This document shows, piece after piece, positions 25,668 to 35,473 of a DNA stretch of 64,000 nt. The stretch spans positions 1-64,000 of the forward strand of contig JAFUNS010000029.1 in NCBI GenBank assembly GCA_017472925.1, read 5' to 3'. The first letter of the stretch is position 1; each line of letters starts with the position of its first letter. The position numbers and the translations under genes were made by a program. Source of the DNA: Bacteroides sp. Its GTDB lineage: Bacteria > Bacteroidota > Bacteroidia > Bacteroidales > Bacteroidaceae. The notes beneath the pieces were generated by a model. It was not told the DNA's origin, did no database searches, and saw only the letters and a program-made list of their open reading frames with translations.

Positions 25668-27485
25668 ATGAGGAAAATAATTCTCTTGTTTATATGCTTT
25701 GTAGCAACCATAGGAGTATGGGCCGACGATAAAGTTTCCTTTACTGCCGATGCACCAGAAGTAGTTGTTAGTGGTGACCAATTTCGATTGACTTTTACAA
25801 TCAATTCACAAAAAATCAGGGATTTTCGTGCACCAAACATCCAAGGGTTTGAAGTGTTGATGGGACCAAGCCGTTCTCAACAGAGTAGTACCCAAATCAT
25901 TAATGGGCAAGTAACTTCTACCAGTTCCATAACCTTTACTTATATATTGATGGCTGATAAGGAGGGTACATATAATATCCCAGGTGCTACTGTAATGGTG
26001 GATGGGAATAATCATACCTCTAATTCTGTAACGATTAAAGTGCTTCCTCCCGATAAAGATGCTGCACAAGGAGGTAAGTCTTCTTCGCGCAACCAAGTGG
26101 CAGGAAGTAAGATTACTGATAAAGAGTTGTTTATTACAGCTACAGCCAGCAAGACCAATGTATATGAACAAGAAGCATTTTTGTTGACTTACAAGGTTTA
26201 TACACAAGTTAATCTTACAAATCTTCGTGAAGATATGTCTGATTTGAAAGGATTCCACATGCAAGAAGTGGAATTACCACGCCAAAAGTCGTGGGGATTG
26301 GAACATTACAATGGAAGAAACTATCAAACAATGATTTGGAAACAATATGTTCTGTTCCCTCAACAAACGGGTAAATTGGAAATTCCTGCCATTACTTTCG
26401 ATGCAACTATCGCTCAAATGGTAGCTTCTGCCGATCCGTTTGATGCTTTCTTTAACGGTGGATCTAATTATGTAAATATCAATAAGAAGTTAGTTACTCC
26501 TCGAATTAATATTAATGTTAAGGAACTTCCTGCAGGAAAACCAGCTAATTTCTCTGGAGGAGTAGGGGATTTTACACTTAGTTCTTCTATCAGTACCCAG
26601 GAATTGAAAACCAATGATGCGGTTACCATTAAACTTGTTATTTCGGGTACGGGAAATATGAAGCTTATCAATACACCAGAAGTGGCTTTCCCTCAGGATT
26701 TCGAAATATACGACCCTAAGGTTGACAATAAATTCAATCTAACCAAAGAAGGATTGGCTGGTAGTAAAGTGATTGAGTATTTGGCCATTCCGCGTCATGC
26801 AGGTGATTTTACAATTCCTCCTATAGAATTTTCTTATTTTGACTTGAAGAGTCAGAGTTACAAGACTTTGAAAACAGAAGCGTATTCGTTGAAAGTGGCA
26901 AAAGGAGAGGGGAATGCCGATCAAGTCGTAGCTAATTTTACCAATAAGGAAGATTTGAAAGTGTTGGGTAAGGATATCCGATATATTAAAACGGGAAATA
27001 CTAAGCTGACTAAGAAAGATGAATTCTTTTTTGGCTCGATAAGTTATTATTTGTGGTATATCATACCATTGATCTTGTTCGTTTCTTTCATGGTTATTTA
27101 TAGAAAACAAGCCATAGAAAATGCAAATGTAGCTAAGGTGCGAACTAAAAAAGCAAATAAGGTTGCTACCAAACGTATGAAGAATGCCGGTAAACTTTTG
27201 GCCGAAAAGAATACAGGTGCTTTCTATGATGAAGTTTTAAAAGCCATGTGGGGATATATTAGTGATAAATTGAATATATCAGTATCACAATTGTCTAAGG
27301 ATAACATTGAAGAAAAGTTATGTGAACATGGTGTATCAGAAGAACTTATTAAGGAGTTTATCGGAACATTAAACGAATGTGAGTTTGCAAGATATGCTCC
27401 AGGAAACCAAAATGATACTATGGATAAGGTATACACTTCGGCTATCGAAGTAATTAGTAAAATGGAAAATAGTATTAAACGTTAA
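25668..27485 (+). CDS. batD: BatD, oxygen tolerance protein
   Basis: The 605-residue protein has a signal peptide (IILLFICFVATIGVWADD), two or more beta-sandwich domains (about 20-420) with the conserved VSGDQFRLTFTI and ALLTYK-type strands, one membrane helix at about 455-475 (YYLWYIIPLILFVSFMVIY), and a cytoplasmic helical end. It is the largest protein of the Bat set and matches BatD in position and length. Confidence 0.9.
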   Translation: MRKIILLFICFVATIGVWADDKVSFTADAPEVVVSGDQFRLTFTINSQKIRDFRAPNIQGFEVLMGPSRSQQSSTQIINGQVTSTSSITFTYILMADKEGTYNIPGATVMVDGNNHTSNSVTIKVLPPDKDAAQGGKSSSRNQVAGSKITDKELFITATASKTNVYEQEAFLLTYKVYTQVNLTNLREDMSDLKGFHMQEVELPRQKSWGLEHYNGRNYQTMIWKQYVLFPQQTGKLEIPAITFDATIAQMVASADPFDAFFNGGSNYVNINKKLVTPRININVKELPAGKPANFSGGVGDFTLSSSISTQELKTNDAVTIKLVISGTGNMKLINTPEVAFPQDFEIYDPKVDNKFNLTKEGLAGSKVIEYLAIPRHAGDFTIPPIEFSYFDLKSQSYKTLKTEAYSLKVAKGEGNADQVVANFTNKEDLKVLGKDIRYIKTGNTKLTKKDEFFFGSISYYLWYIIPLILFVSFMVIYRKQAIENANVAKVRTKKANKVATKRMKNAGKLLAEKNTGAFYDEVLKAMWGYISDKLNISVSQLSKDNIEEKLCEHGVSEELIKEFIGTLNECEFARYAPGNQNDTMDKVYTSAIEVISKMENSIKR

Positions 27486-27498
27486 GGAGAGGCGAAAA

Positions 27499-28281
27499 AT
27501 GAAGAAATTATATTTTATTCTGTTACTTTTTACCGTATCGCTGACTTCATTGGCCCAAGATGAAGTTGTTGTAGCAATTAATGAAAAAACTGTAACTAAA
27601 GCACAAGCAGACAGTGCTTATATTAATAATGATTTTGCCAGTGCTATTTCTATTTATGAAACTATCCTTCAGAATGATGGTGAATCGGCAGATATCTATT
27701 ATAATTTAGGGAATAGCTATTATAAAATGGATAACATAGCTAAAGCTATTCTGAATTATGAAAAAGCTTTATTGCTAAATCCTGGGAATGGAGATATACG
27801 ATTCAATTTGGAATTGGCTAATAGTAAAACCGTTGACAAGGTTGTTCCAATGAGTGAAATGTTTTTTGTTACATGGGTTCGCTCATTAACCAATTCTTTA
27901 AGTGAGAAAGGATGGGGTAAAGTAGGAATTACTACTTTTTTAGTTACGCTTATTGGACTGCTATTGTATTTCTTTGGTAAGAAAATCATTCTCAAGAAAA
28001 TAGGATTTATAGCAGCTATTGCATTCTTTTTTATTTGTATTATAGCGAATGTTTTTGCTTCTATTCAAAAGACAGAAGCGATGAATCATAGCAATGCTAT
28101 TATCATGGTTCCGAGTATAACCGTAAAGAGTACACCGAATGAAGGTGGAACAGATTTGTTCATTCTTCACGAAGGGAGGAAAGTTATGATTAAAGATAAC
28201 ACGATGAAAGAATGGAAAGAAATCCAACTTGAAGATGGGAATGTGGGTTGGGTACCAGTCAGTGCCATTGAAATCATCTAA
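27499..28281 (+). CDS. batE: BatE, TPR protein with SH3-like end
   Basis: The 260-residue protein has a signal peptide, two TPR units (about 38-115, IYYNLGNSYYKMDNIAKAIL), two membrane helices (about 145-180), and a bacterial SH3 domain at the end (PSITVKSTPNEGGTDLFIL, then GWVPVSAIEII). This is the BatE layout. A PAP2 gene follows six bases later, so the operon may extend to it. Confidence 0.85.
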   Translation: MKKLYFILLLFTVSLTSLAQDEVVVAINEKTVTKAQADSAYINNDFASAISIYETILQNDGESADIYYNLGNSYYKMDNIAKAILNYEKALLLNPGNGDIRFNLELANSKTVDKVVPMSEMFFVTWVRSLTNSLSEKGWGKVGITTFLVTLIGLLLYFFGKKIILKKIGFIAAIAFFFICIIANVFASIQKTEAMNHSNAIIMVPSITVKSTPNEGGTDLFILHEGRKVMIKDNTMKEWKEIQLEDGNVGWVPVSAIEII

Positions 28282-28287
28282 TTCATA

Positions 28288-28995
28288 ATGGACATACAAC
28301 AATACATAGCATACGATCGAAATTTACTTCTGGATTGGAATGGAAGTGATTCGTTATTTTGGGATGGTTTTATGTGGGTAGCTACGAGCACTTACATTTG
28401 GATTCCTTTAGCTATTGTATTGTTGTATGTTATTTTAAAGAATAATAAAGGTTGGGAAGCTTTATACACTATCTTGGCCTTTGCTTTGGTTATAACGTTG
28501 GCTGATCAAATATCATCAGGTATTTGTAAGCCTTTTTTTCAACGTTTCCGTCCTACACAAGACCCAGAAATTATGTATATGATTGATATTGTAAATGGCT
28601 ATAGGGGAGGACGTTACGGGTTTATTTCAAGCCATGCAGCTAATACATTTGGGGTAGCTGTATTTGTTTCATTACTGATACGTAATAAGTGGTTGACTTT
28701 CATGCTCGTTTCATGGGCTGTATTGAATTCATATTCACGTATTTACTTAGGTGTACATTATCCTGGTGACATATTGTTTGGAACGTTGAATGGATGTATT
28801 GTGGGTGTAATTATATATTTGATATATCGTTGTTTTCATAAGAAATTCTTTAATCAGGTTAGGTATGTGTCTAATCAATATACAGCCAGTGGCTACTTGA
28901 TTACTGATGTACATTTACTGCTTCTTACATATATACTTACATGTTTTGTCATTATGGTTTGGGGAATGATCCTTGCCAAAATGATTTATTTATAA
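28288..28995 (+). CDS. PAP2-family membrane phosphatase
   Basis: The 235-residue protein has about six hydrophobic helices and the three PAP2 motifs: KPFFQRFRPTQ near residue 75, GFISSHAAN near 111 (catalytic His), and SRIYLGVHYPGD near 150. Candidate substrates are phosphatidic acid, undecaprenyl pyrophosphate or lipid A phosphate. It is six bases after batE and probably ends that transcript. The substrate is not determined by sequence. Confidence 0.9.
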   Translation: MDIQQYIAYDRNLLLDWNGSDSLFWDGFMWVATSTYIWIPLAIVLLYVILKNNKGWEALYTILAFALVITLADQISSGICKPFFQRFRPTQDPEIMYMIDIVNGYRGGRYGFISSHAANTFGVAVFVSLLIRNKWLTFMLVSWAVLNSYSRIYLGVHYPGDILFGTLNGCIVGVIIYLIYRCFHKKFFNQVRYVSNQYTASGYLITDVHLLLLTYILTCFVIMVWGMILAKMIYL

Positions 28996-29107
28996 TTTCC
29001 TTTATTGCATTTCTACATTAATGTATGAAATAATAAGAAAACAGTTTGAAATTAATTTTTCTTTGACTAATTTTATAGCGTAAACATATTAATCTAAAAA
29101 TAGTATT

Positions 29108-29383
29108 ATGAATAGAACAATAACATTTAACGAACTCCGTAAAATTAAAGATTCTCTTCCAAGTGGAAGTATGCATAGAATAGCAGATGAGTTAGGTATG
29201 TCCGTAGAAACAGTACGTAATTTCTTCGGCGGACAAAATTTTAAGAATGGACAAAGTGTGGGTATTCATCTTGAACCAGGACCTGATGGTGGATTGGTTA
29301 TGCTTGATGATACTACTGTATTGGATAAAGCTTTGCAAATCCTGAAAGATTCTCAGCAGATTAATGAAAAACAAGAAGAGTGA
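29108..29383 (+). CDS. Small HTH DNA-binding protein
   Basis: The 91-residue protein has a helix-turn-helix near residues 18-38 (SMHRIADELGMSVETVRNFF) followed by a GGQNFKNGQSVGIHLEPG beta part. It resembles small conserved DNA-binding proteins seen alone in Bacteroides genomes, with no known target. It has its own AT-rich upstream region and its own terminator, so it is a single-gene unit. Confidence 0.7.
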   Translation: MNRTITFNELRKIKDSLPSGSMHRIADELGMSVETVRNFFGGQNFKNGQSVGIHLEPGPDGGLVMLDDTTVLDKALQILKDSQQINEKQEE

Positions 29384-29395
29384 TATTATAATTGA

Positions 29396-29437
29396 AAAGG
29401 TGTCTCTTATTTAATAAAGACACCTTTGTTTTTTATT
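29396..29437 (+). terminator. Terminator of the small HTH gene
   Basis: AAAGGTGTCT pairs with AGACACCTTT (10 bp, loop CTTATTTAATAA) followed by GTTTTTT. Confidence 0.8.
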
Positions 29438-29540
29438 ATGTTTAAACGTAATTAAACATAATGTCGATTATAAATTAATTTATTAATAACTTAATTATAC
29501 TACGACGTATTATTCTTATTAAACATAACTAGACATCAAC

Positions 29541-29578
29541 AAATAAAAAAGAATGCCTTAGATAAAACCAAGGCATTC
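29541..29578 (-). terminator. Terminator of the TPR protein gene
   Basis: On the minus strand, GAATGCCTT and AAGGCATTC form a 9-bp stem with a ten-base loop and then run into a T-tract (the A-run at 29541-29550 on the plus strand). Confidence 0.75.
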
Positions 29579-29605
29579 CATAATTAATTAACTATGTAAT
29601 TAAGA

Positions 29606-30823
29606 TTAATATCCTAATTCTTTTTCAAGGTTGCTATATTCAGGGCTATTTAACTTCCAATAGATAGACAACAGAATATTTCCCCACAAGCTCTTGTTAT
29701 CTGGTTCTAATTCCTTAGCCTTTTCATACAATGGCTTAGCTTGTTCAAACAAATCCTTAATCTTAGCCTCATTAGTATTGTACTTAGGATCGTCAATTTG
29801 CAATGTAGAGTTCTCTTCTACAATAGCTTGACCTTGCCAGAAATAGCATCCACCTTTCAATGTATAAGCTTCTGCAGCCAAATCACCACCAATAGCGATA
29901 ATCTTGTCGCATACAGACATTACTTCGTCATATTGCTTCTTTTCATTCAAAAGTACACCCTTGATATACAAATAATAAGGATCTTCTTTAGCTGCAAGCA
30001 ATTGGTTGATTTGTGCCAATCCTTCGTCTACCATACCCTTATTCATATAGTAATCCATCAAATTACCAACGAAATAATTCTGTGCAGGGAATTTTTCAGC
30101 ACCTTCCTTGATTACTTCCAACCACTTGATTGTATCACCGGCATATACTTCAGCCATACACATCAATGAACGATAACCTTCATCTTTGTGTTCCTTACCA
30201 ATGTTACCATACTTAATAACATTTTCTTTGTCTTCAATCATGTTAGCAGCCAATGAAGCGTAAGCAGCATACAAAGAAGTCAATGTATCGGCAGAAACAG
30301 CAGGATCTTCAGCGAACATAGGTGCTTCAGCTACATCAACAAACAAACCGAACAATTTGAGAGCAGCCTTGTAATTACCTGCATTATAAGCATCACCACC
30401 ACCAGCAGCAAGATTCATACGTACAGCTTTCAAAGCATCTGCATTTTTCTTTCTCAACTTAGCTTTCTTCAAAGCACCACTAGCTACTTGAGCTTGTTCT
30501 ACTTCATCACATTTCAAATAATATTCAAACAATTTAGCCAAGCTGTTGTACATTTTTGTAGTATCAGCAACTTTGCTCTTGTCTACTGCAGACAAATACA
30601 TCTTTTCATTTTCAGCATCATAGATAGCCTTTTGAAAATCACCAGCCAATTTCCATGTATTAGGATCGTTGGCTGTTTCAGGATTAGTTAATGCAGCTTC
30701 GATGATCTTAGCAGCTTCTACTGGATTACCTTTTTTTGACTTGGCTTCCTTAACAACACTTTGTTGTGCCGAAACTGTTAAAGCTCCGAACATTAATGCC
30801 ACTGCAAATAATACTTTCTTCAT
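29606..30823 (-). CDS. Exported TPR-repeat protein
   Basis: The 405-residue protein starts with a signal peptide (MKKVLFAVALMFGALTVSAQ) and has TPR-like helix pairs through most of its length (for example YKAALKLFGLFVDVAE, then QNYFVGNLMDYYMNKGMVDE and YLYIKGVLLNEKKQYDEVM). It is rich in Lys and Glu, so it is soluble in the periplasm. The gene is just after gyrA in the minus direction and may be cotranscribed (32 bp gap). No substrate is known. Confidence 0.75.
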   Translation of the reverse strand: MKKVLFAVALMFGALTVSAQQSVVKEAKSKKGNPVEAAKIIEAALTNPETANDPNTWKLAGDFQKAIYDAENEKMYLSAVDKSKVADTTKMYNSLAKLFEYYLKCDEVEQAQVASGALKKAKLRKKNADALKAVRMNLAAGGGDAYNAGNYKAALKLFGLFVDVAEAPMFAEDPAVSADTLTSLYAAYASLAANMIEDKENVIKYGNIGKEHKDEGYRSLMCMAEVYAGDTIKWLEVIKEGAEKFPAQNYFVGNLMDYYMNKGMVDEGLAQINQLLAAKEDPYYLYIKGVLLNEKKQYDEVMSVCDKIIAIGGDLAAEAYTLKGGCYFWQGQAIVEENSTLQIDDPKYNTNEAKIKDLFEQAKPLYEKAKELEPDNKSLWGNILLSIYWKLNSPEYSNLEKELGY

Positions 30824-30855
30824 AATTTTGTGGATTTAATTGTTATTAATCACGT

Positions 30856-33417
30856 TTATTCTTCATTCTGGTTATTATCATTATTATCAAGATCTATATC
30901 ATCCATTGGTTCAATTGTAACAATACCTTCTTCTGCATCAATGACAGATTCTTCTAATGTTTCTTCATCGTTTTCGGTCATTACTTTACATACAGAACCA
31001 ATGTGGTCATTTCTCTTTTCCAAGTTTATCAATCGTACACCTTGTGTTGCACGTCCCATAATACGTACATCGGCTACCTTCAAACGGATGGTAATACCCG
31101 ACTTGTTGATAATCATCAAGTCGTTTTCATCAGTTACAGACTTAATAGCGATAAGCTTACCTGTTTTATCTGTAATATTTAAGGTCTTCACACCCTTAGC
31201 ACCACGATTGGTCTTGCGATAGTCCTCAATTTCAGAACGTTTTCCGTAACCTTGTTCAGATACCACCATAATAGATTCTGTTTCAGGATCCTTAATGCAT
31301 ACCATTCCGATTACTTCATCTACTCCGTCTTCGTCAAGTGTCATACCGCGAACCCCTGTAGCGGTACGTCCCATACAGCGTACTGTACTTTCATGGAATC
31401 GGATGGCACGTCCATTACGGTTGGCTATGATGATTTCATTATCACCATTAGTCATACGTACTTCAATTACACGGTCGTCTTCACGAATAGTAATGGCATT
31501 TACACCATTTTGACGTGGACGTGAGTATTGTTCAAGCAATGTTTTCTTAATAACGCCATCCTTGGTACAGAATACTACATAATGACTATTAATGAAATCC
31601 TTGTCATTCAAGTTCTTGACACGCAAATAAGCTGTTACTACATCACCCGGTTCAATGTTCAACAAGTTCTGGATGGCTCGTCCCTTCGAAACTTTCGTTC
31701 CTTCAGGTATTTCATATACCTTGAGCCAATAGCACTTACCACGTTGTGTAAAGAACATCATGGTATTATGCATGGTTGCCGGATAGATATGTTCTACAAA
31801 GTCTTCATCGCGTGTTTCGCTTCCCTTAGAACCTACCCCGCCCCTATTTTGTGTACGGAATTCAGCTAAAGGAGTACGTTTGATGTATCCCAAATGAGAA
31901 ATAGTGATAACCATCTGGTCGTCGGCATAGAAGTCTTCCGGATTAAATTCTTCGGAAGCATAAACAATTTCCGAGCGTCTTGAATCACCATATTTATCTT
32001 TCACTTCGATGAGTTCATCCTTAATCACCTTCTTGCAGAGTTCATCGTTTACCAAGATTTCTTCCAGGTAAGCAATTTGCTTCATCAGTTCTTCGTATTC
32101 TGCATGGAGTTGATCCTGCATCAAGCCTGTGAGTTGGCGCAAACGCATTTCTACGATAGCACGCGCTTGAATTTCAGAGAGTTCGAAGCGGTTCATCAAA
32201 TTCTGAATAGCTTCGTTCGGTGTCTTGGCAGCACGGATGATACGTACCACTTCATCAATGTTGTCTGAAGCAATAATCAATCCTTCCAAGATGTGAGCAC
32301 GTTCTTTTGCCTTACGCAGTTCGTATTTGGTTCTACGAATTACCACATCGTGTCTATGGTCAACAAAACACTGAATCATTTCTTTCAGACTCAAACATTT
32401 GGGACGCCCTTTTACGAGTGCAATGTTGTTCACACTGAAAGAACTTTGCAATGCGGTCATTTTGAACAATTTGTTCAATACCACACCTGCGTTGGCATCA
32501 CGTTTAACATCGATAACGATACGCATACCTTCGCGGTCCGATTCATCGTTTACATACGAAATGCCGTCAATTTTCTTTTCGTTCACCAACGATGCAATGT
32601 GTTCGATAAGTTCACGCTTGTTTACATTGTACGGAATTTCATTTACTACGATTTTATCATGTGTAGGATGTGATTCAATTTCGGCTTTGGCACGAATTAT
32701 AACGCGTCCACGTCCAGTTTCATATGCTTCGCGTACTCCACTTATTCCGTAAATGTATCCACCAGTCGGGAAATCAGGAGCTTTAACATATTGCATCAAA
32801 CCTTCAGTGTCAATTTCGTTATTGTCAATATAGGCTACACAAGCATCAATCACTTCTCCTAAATTGTGTGTAGGCATATTGGTTGCCATACCAACTGCAA
32901 TACCCGATGCACCATTAACCAAAAGGTTAGGAATACGTGTTGGCATTACAGTGGGTTCCTGCAATGTATCATCAAAGTTATTTTGAAAATCTACAGTTTC
33001 CTTATAGAGATCTTGCATCAAGTCCTCACCTACTTTCTTCAGACGAGCTTCAGTATAACGCATGGCAGCTGCGCTGTCACCGTCTACGGAACCGAAGTTA
33101 CCTTGTCCGTCCACCAATGGGTATCTCATCGCCCAATCCTGAGCCATACGCACAAGTGCACCATATACGGACGAGTCTCCGTGAGGATGATACTTACCTA
33201 ATACTTCACCTACGATTCTTGCTGATTTCTTATATGCTTTGTCCGAGGTATTCCCCAGTTCCATCATACCATAAAGAATACGACGATGAACCGGCTTGAG
33301 GCCGTCTCTTACATCCGGAAGGGCTCGTGCAACGATAACCGACATTGAGTAATCGATGTACGACGACTTCATTTCCTCCTCGATGTTAATCTTGATAATT
33401 CTATCTTGCTCTTGCAT
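30856..33417 (-). CDS. gyrA: DNA gyrase subunit A
   Basis: The 853-residue protein has the topoisomerase IIA winged helix and tower, catalytic Tyr121 in AAMRYTEAR, and a C-terminal beta-pinwheel with a GyrA-box-like [10 protein letters not shown] near residue 530. The box is what separates gyrase from topoisomerase IV. The quinolone region reads [10 protein letters not shown] with Ser at position 82, the usual sensitive residue. A -7-like TACCTTTA lies upstream on the minus strand (33465-33472). Confidence 0.95.
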   Translation of the reverse strand: MQEQDRIIKINIEEEMKSSYIDYSMSVIVARALPDVRDGLKPVHRRILYGMMELGNTSDKAYKKSARIVGEVLGKYHPHGDSSVYGALVRMAQDWAMRYPLVDGQGNFGSVDGDSAAAMRYTEARLKKVGEDLMQDLYKETVDFQNNFDDTLQEPTVMPTRIPNLLVNGASGIAVGMATNMPTHNLGEVIDACVAYIDNNEIDTEGLMQYVKAPDFPTGGYIYGISGVREAYETGRGRVIIRAKAEIESHPTHDKIVVNEIPYNVNKRELIEHIASLVNEKKIDGISYVNDESDREGMRIVIDVKRDANAGVVLNKLFKMTALQSSFSVNNIALVKGRPKCLSLKEMIQCFVDHRHDVVIRRTKYELRKAKERAHILEGLIIASDNIDEVVRIIRAAKTPNEAIQNLMNRFELSEIQARAIVEMRLRQLTGLMQDQLHAEYEELMKQIAYLEEILVNDELCKKVIKDELIEVKDKYGDSRRSEIVYASEEFNPEDFYADDQMVITISHLGYIKRTPLAEFRTQNRGGVGSKGSETRDEDFVEHIYPATMHNTMMFFTQRGKCYWLKVYEIPEGTKVSKGRAIQNLLNIEPGDVVTAYLRVKNLNDKDFINSHYVVFCTKDGVIKKTLLEQYSRPRQNGVNAITIREDDRVIEVRMTNGDNEIIIANRNGRAIRFHESTVRCMGRTATGVRGMTLDEDGVDEVIGMVCIKDPETESIMVVSEQGYGKRSEIEDYRKTNRGAKGVKTLNITDKTGKLIAIKSVTDENDLMIINKSGITIRLKVADVRIMGRATQGVRLINLEKRNDHIGSVCKVMTENDEETLEESVIDAEEGIVTIEPMDDIDLDNNDNNQNEE

Positions 33418-33688
33418 TTAAACAATTATTAATTTAACTTCTTTCTGATTCATCAAAAATCATGTAAAGGTATAACTTTTTTGGTATATAATAAAATTAT
33501 TTACTTAAAAAGTTGGATAGATAATACTGATTAATTGATTTTTTTAGAGTATGATATACCTTTTGCATATATTGTTAATAAGTGTAGAGGAATGTCATTT
33601 ATTCCCTTTGGATTTATACTGCATTTTATTGGTGAGCGAAAGATATAAAACAAAAAAAGAGAAGATATATAATCTTCTCCATTTCTTG
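33418..33688. other. Intergenic region between gyrA and the tRNA pair
   Basis: No gene is visible. The stretch holds the gyrA promoter region (minus-strand TACCTTTA at 33465-33472) and AT-rich DNA. A reading frame across the tRNAs on the minus strand is a by-product of the tRNA sequence. Confidence 0.5.
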
Positions 33689-33763
33689 TCGGGGTAGCGG
33701 GATTCGAACCCACGACCCCCTGCTCCCAAAGCAGGTGCGCTAACCGGACTGCGCTACACCCCG
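33689..33763 (-). tRNA. tRNA-Pro (anticodon TGG), copy 1
   Basis: The minus strand starts CGGGGTGTAGCGCAG, has the anticodon loop TTTGGGA with TGG at positions 34-36, the T arm GGGTTCGAATCCC, and ends TACCCCG plus discriminator A. All four stems pair. CCA is not encoded. It reads CCA and other Pro codons. Confidence 0.95.
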
Positions 33764-33791
33764 AACTTATCATTAAATTTGCTTTTCCTTG

Positions 33792-33866
33792 TCGGGGTAG
33801 CGGGATTCGAACCCACGACCCCCTGCTCCCAAAGCAGGTGCGCTAACCGGACTGCGCTACACCCCG
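33792..33866 (-). tRNA. tRNA-Pro (anticodon TGG), copy 2
   Basis: Identical over all 75 bases to the copy at 33689-33763 and separated from it by 28 bases. CCA is not encoded. A recent tandem duplication is likely. The pair is probably one transcript, with this copy upstream. Confidence 0.95.
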
Positions 33867-33976
33867 AATCACTCTGATTAGAGTACTTTTTGGAAAAGCG
33901 ATGCAAAGGTATACCTTTCTTTTTATTTATGCAAACTTTTTCTCCACTTTTTTAAGGATTAATCGATATTTATCCA

Positions 33977-34017
33977 TAAAAAAGTGCCATTCTAACGGGA
34001 AGTAAGAATGGCACTTT
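33977..34017 (-). terminator. Terminator of spt
   Basis: AAAGTGCCATTCT and AGAATGGCACTTT form a 13-bp stem with an 11-base loop. On the minus strand the stem is followed by a T-run (A-run at 33977-33983). Confidence 0.85.
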
Positions 34018-34034
34018 CAATGAGGTGTATATCT

Positions 34035-35222
34035 TTATTTAATGATTTCTAACGCCTTAAAGCATTGGGTAAGCTTTTCTACAGCTATATCCACTTGTTC
34101 TTTAGTGTGTGTAGCCATCAAAGCGAAACGCAACAATGTATCTTGCGGAGCGCAAGCCGGTGGAATTACCGGATTGATGAATACTCCGGCATCAAAAGCC
34201 ATCTTAGTGGCCATAAATGTCTTTTCTGTATCACGAACGTATAATGGAATAATTGGGCTTTCAGTCTCTCCTATTTCAAAACCGGCTTGACGGAAGCTTT
34301 CAAGTGCATAGTTGGTAATCTTCCACAAGTTTTCCTGACGTTCGGGCTCATCTTGGAAAATATGCAACGCTTCGAGAGCTGCTGCTGTAGAAGCTGGTGT
34401 ACACGATGCTTGGAATATATAAGAACGAGCTGTATGACGTACCCAGTTAATGGTATCCTTGTCAGCAGCAACAAATCCTCCCAAAGAAGCAAATGATTTG
34501 GAGAAAGTACCCATGATGACATCCACTTGGTCGGTTACACCAAAATGATTACATACTCCACGTCCTTGTTTGCCAAACACACCCATACCGTGGGCTTCGT
34601 CCACCATAATGCTGGCATTGTATTTTTCTTTAAGGCGTACAATTTCAGGGAGTGGCGCCAAATCACCTTCCATAGAAAATACACCGTCAACAATAATCAG
34701 CTTAACAGATTCCGGGTTGCACTTTTGAAGCTCTTTTTCCAAAGCTTCCATATCATTGTGCTTATATTTCAATTGAGTGGCAAATGAAAGACGACGGCCA
34801 TCTACGATGGATGCATGGTCGCGGTCATCGCAAATAATGTAATCCTTACGATCTACCAATGTTGGAATAACTCCTTCGTTTACAGTAAAGCCTGTTGGGA
34901 ATACCAAACATTCATCTTTGCCAAGGAATTCTGCCAATTCATGTTCTAATTGAATATGAAGGTCGAGTGTACCATTCAAAAAGCGAGATCCGGCACATCC
35001 TGTACCATATTTGCGTGTGGCCTTGATGGCGGCTTCTACAATGCGAGGTTCGTAAGTCAGGCCCATATATGAATTTGAACCGAACATCAAAACCTTCTTG
35101 CCATCCATCATCACTTCAGTATCTTGTGCGCTGTCAATTTCACGGAAATATGGATATACGCCCATAGCCATATATTCTTGAGGCACTCTATACTTGCTGA
35201 ATTTTTCTTGTAATAATCCCAT
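34035..35222 (-). CDS. spt: Serine palmitoyltransferase-type alpha-oxoamine synthase
   Basis: The 395-residue PLP enzyme (start MGLLQEKFSKYR at 35222; the longer frame adds eight residues) condenses serine with a fatty acyl-CoA, the first step of sphingolipid synthesis. Motifs include FGSNSYMGLTYEPRIV, a GCAGSRFLNGTLDLHIQLE block, VDEAHGMGVFG and the PLP lysine in GTFSKSFASLGG. In Bacteroides this gene feeds ceramide lipids made in the gut. KBL or BioF are alternatives, but length, divergent lipid kinase and overall sequence favour Spt. A TATCTTTG box lies 109 bp upstream. Confidence 0.85.
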   Translation of the reverse strand: MGLLQEKFSKYRVPQEYMAMGVYPYFREIDSAQDTEVMMDGKKVLMFGSNSYMGLTYEPRIVEAAIKATRKYGTGCAGSRFLNGTLDLHIQLEHELAEFLGKDECLVFPTGFTVNEGVIPTLVDRKDYIICDDRDHASIVDGRRLSFATQLKYKHNDMEALEKELQKCNPESVKLIIVDGVFSMEGDLAPLPEIVRLKEKYNASIMVDEAHGMGVFGKQGRGVCNHFGVTDQVDVIMGTFSKSFASLGGFVAADKDTINWVRHTARSYIFQASCTPASTAAALEALHIFQDEPERQENLWKITNYALESFRQAGFEIGETESPIIPLYVRDTEKTFMATKMAFDAGVFINPVIPPACAPQDTLLRFALMATHTKEQVDIAVEKLTQCFKALEIIK

Positions 35223-35237
35223 ATTCTTTCTAATCTC

Positions 35238-35258
35238 GTAAACCAATCCATGGTTTAC
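35238..35258 (-). other. Hairpin in the spt 5' leader
   Basis: GTAAACCA and TGGTTTAC pair (8 bp, five-base loop) 16 bases upstream of the spt start codon on the transcribed strand. It could affect ribosome access; no known riboswitch fold is seen. Confidence 0.4.
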
Positions 35259-35330
35259 CTATAATATTAAAATGTATATTTAACTCTCATACATTCCACT
35301 TTGCGAAAAAGTTTACTACAAAGCAGGCTG

Positions 35331-35338
35331 CAAAGATA
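35331..35338 (-). promoter_or_regulatory. -7 box of spt (TATCTTTG)
   Basis: CAAAGATA on the plus strand reads TATCTTTG on the minus strand, a perfect -7 element. It implies a 5' leader of about 100 bases for spt. The lipid kinase promoter lies about 100 bp away in the other direction. Confidence 0.55.
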
Positions 35339-35432
35339 GTAAAAACTCTGTTTCATTGCACTTTTTTATCTAAAAAATATTTAGTATCAGTAAAACTTTT
35401 CATTTATGGAGGTGTTCTAACACAAAATGTAT

Positions 35433-35440
35433 TAACTTTG
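35433..35440 (+). promoter_or_regulatory. -7 box of the lipid kinase gene (TAACTTTG)
   Basis: A full TAnnTTTG match 34 bases upstream of the ATG at 35474. A TTG inside this box is the first possible start of the open frame, so it is part of the promoter and not a start codon. Confidence 0.6.
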
Positions 35441-35473
35441 TGGTTTAAAATTAAAAGGAGTCGATATACAAGT

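Noticed and set aside
33531..33773. Minus-strand reading frame across the first tRNA
   Set aside because: Its N-terminal half is the tRNA-Pro sequence translated; it is a by-product of the tRNA and not a gene.
35438..35473. Upstream TTG start for the lipid kinase
   Set aside because: The TTG lies inside a perfect -7 promoter box (TAACTTTG), so it is not in the transcript as a start codon.
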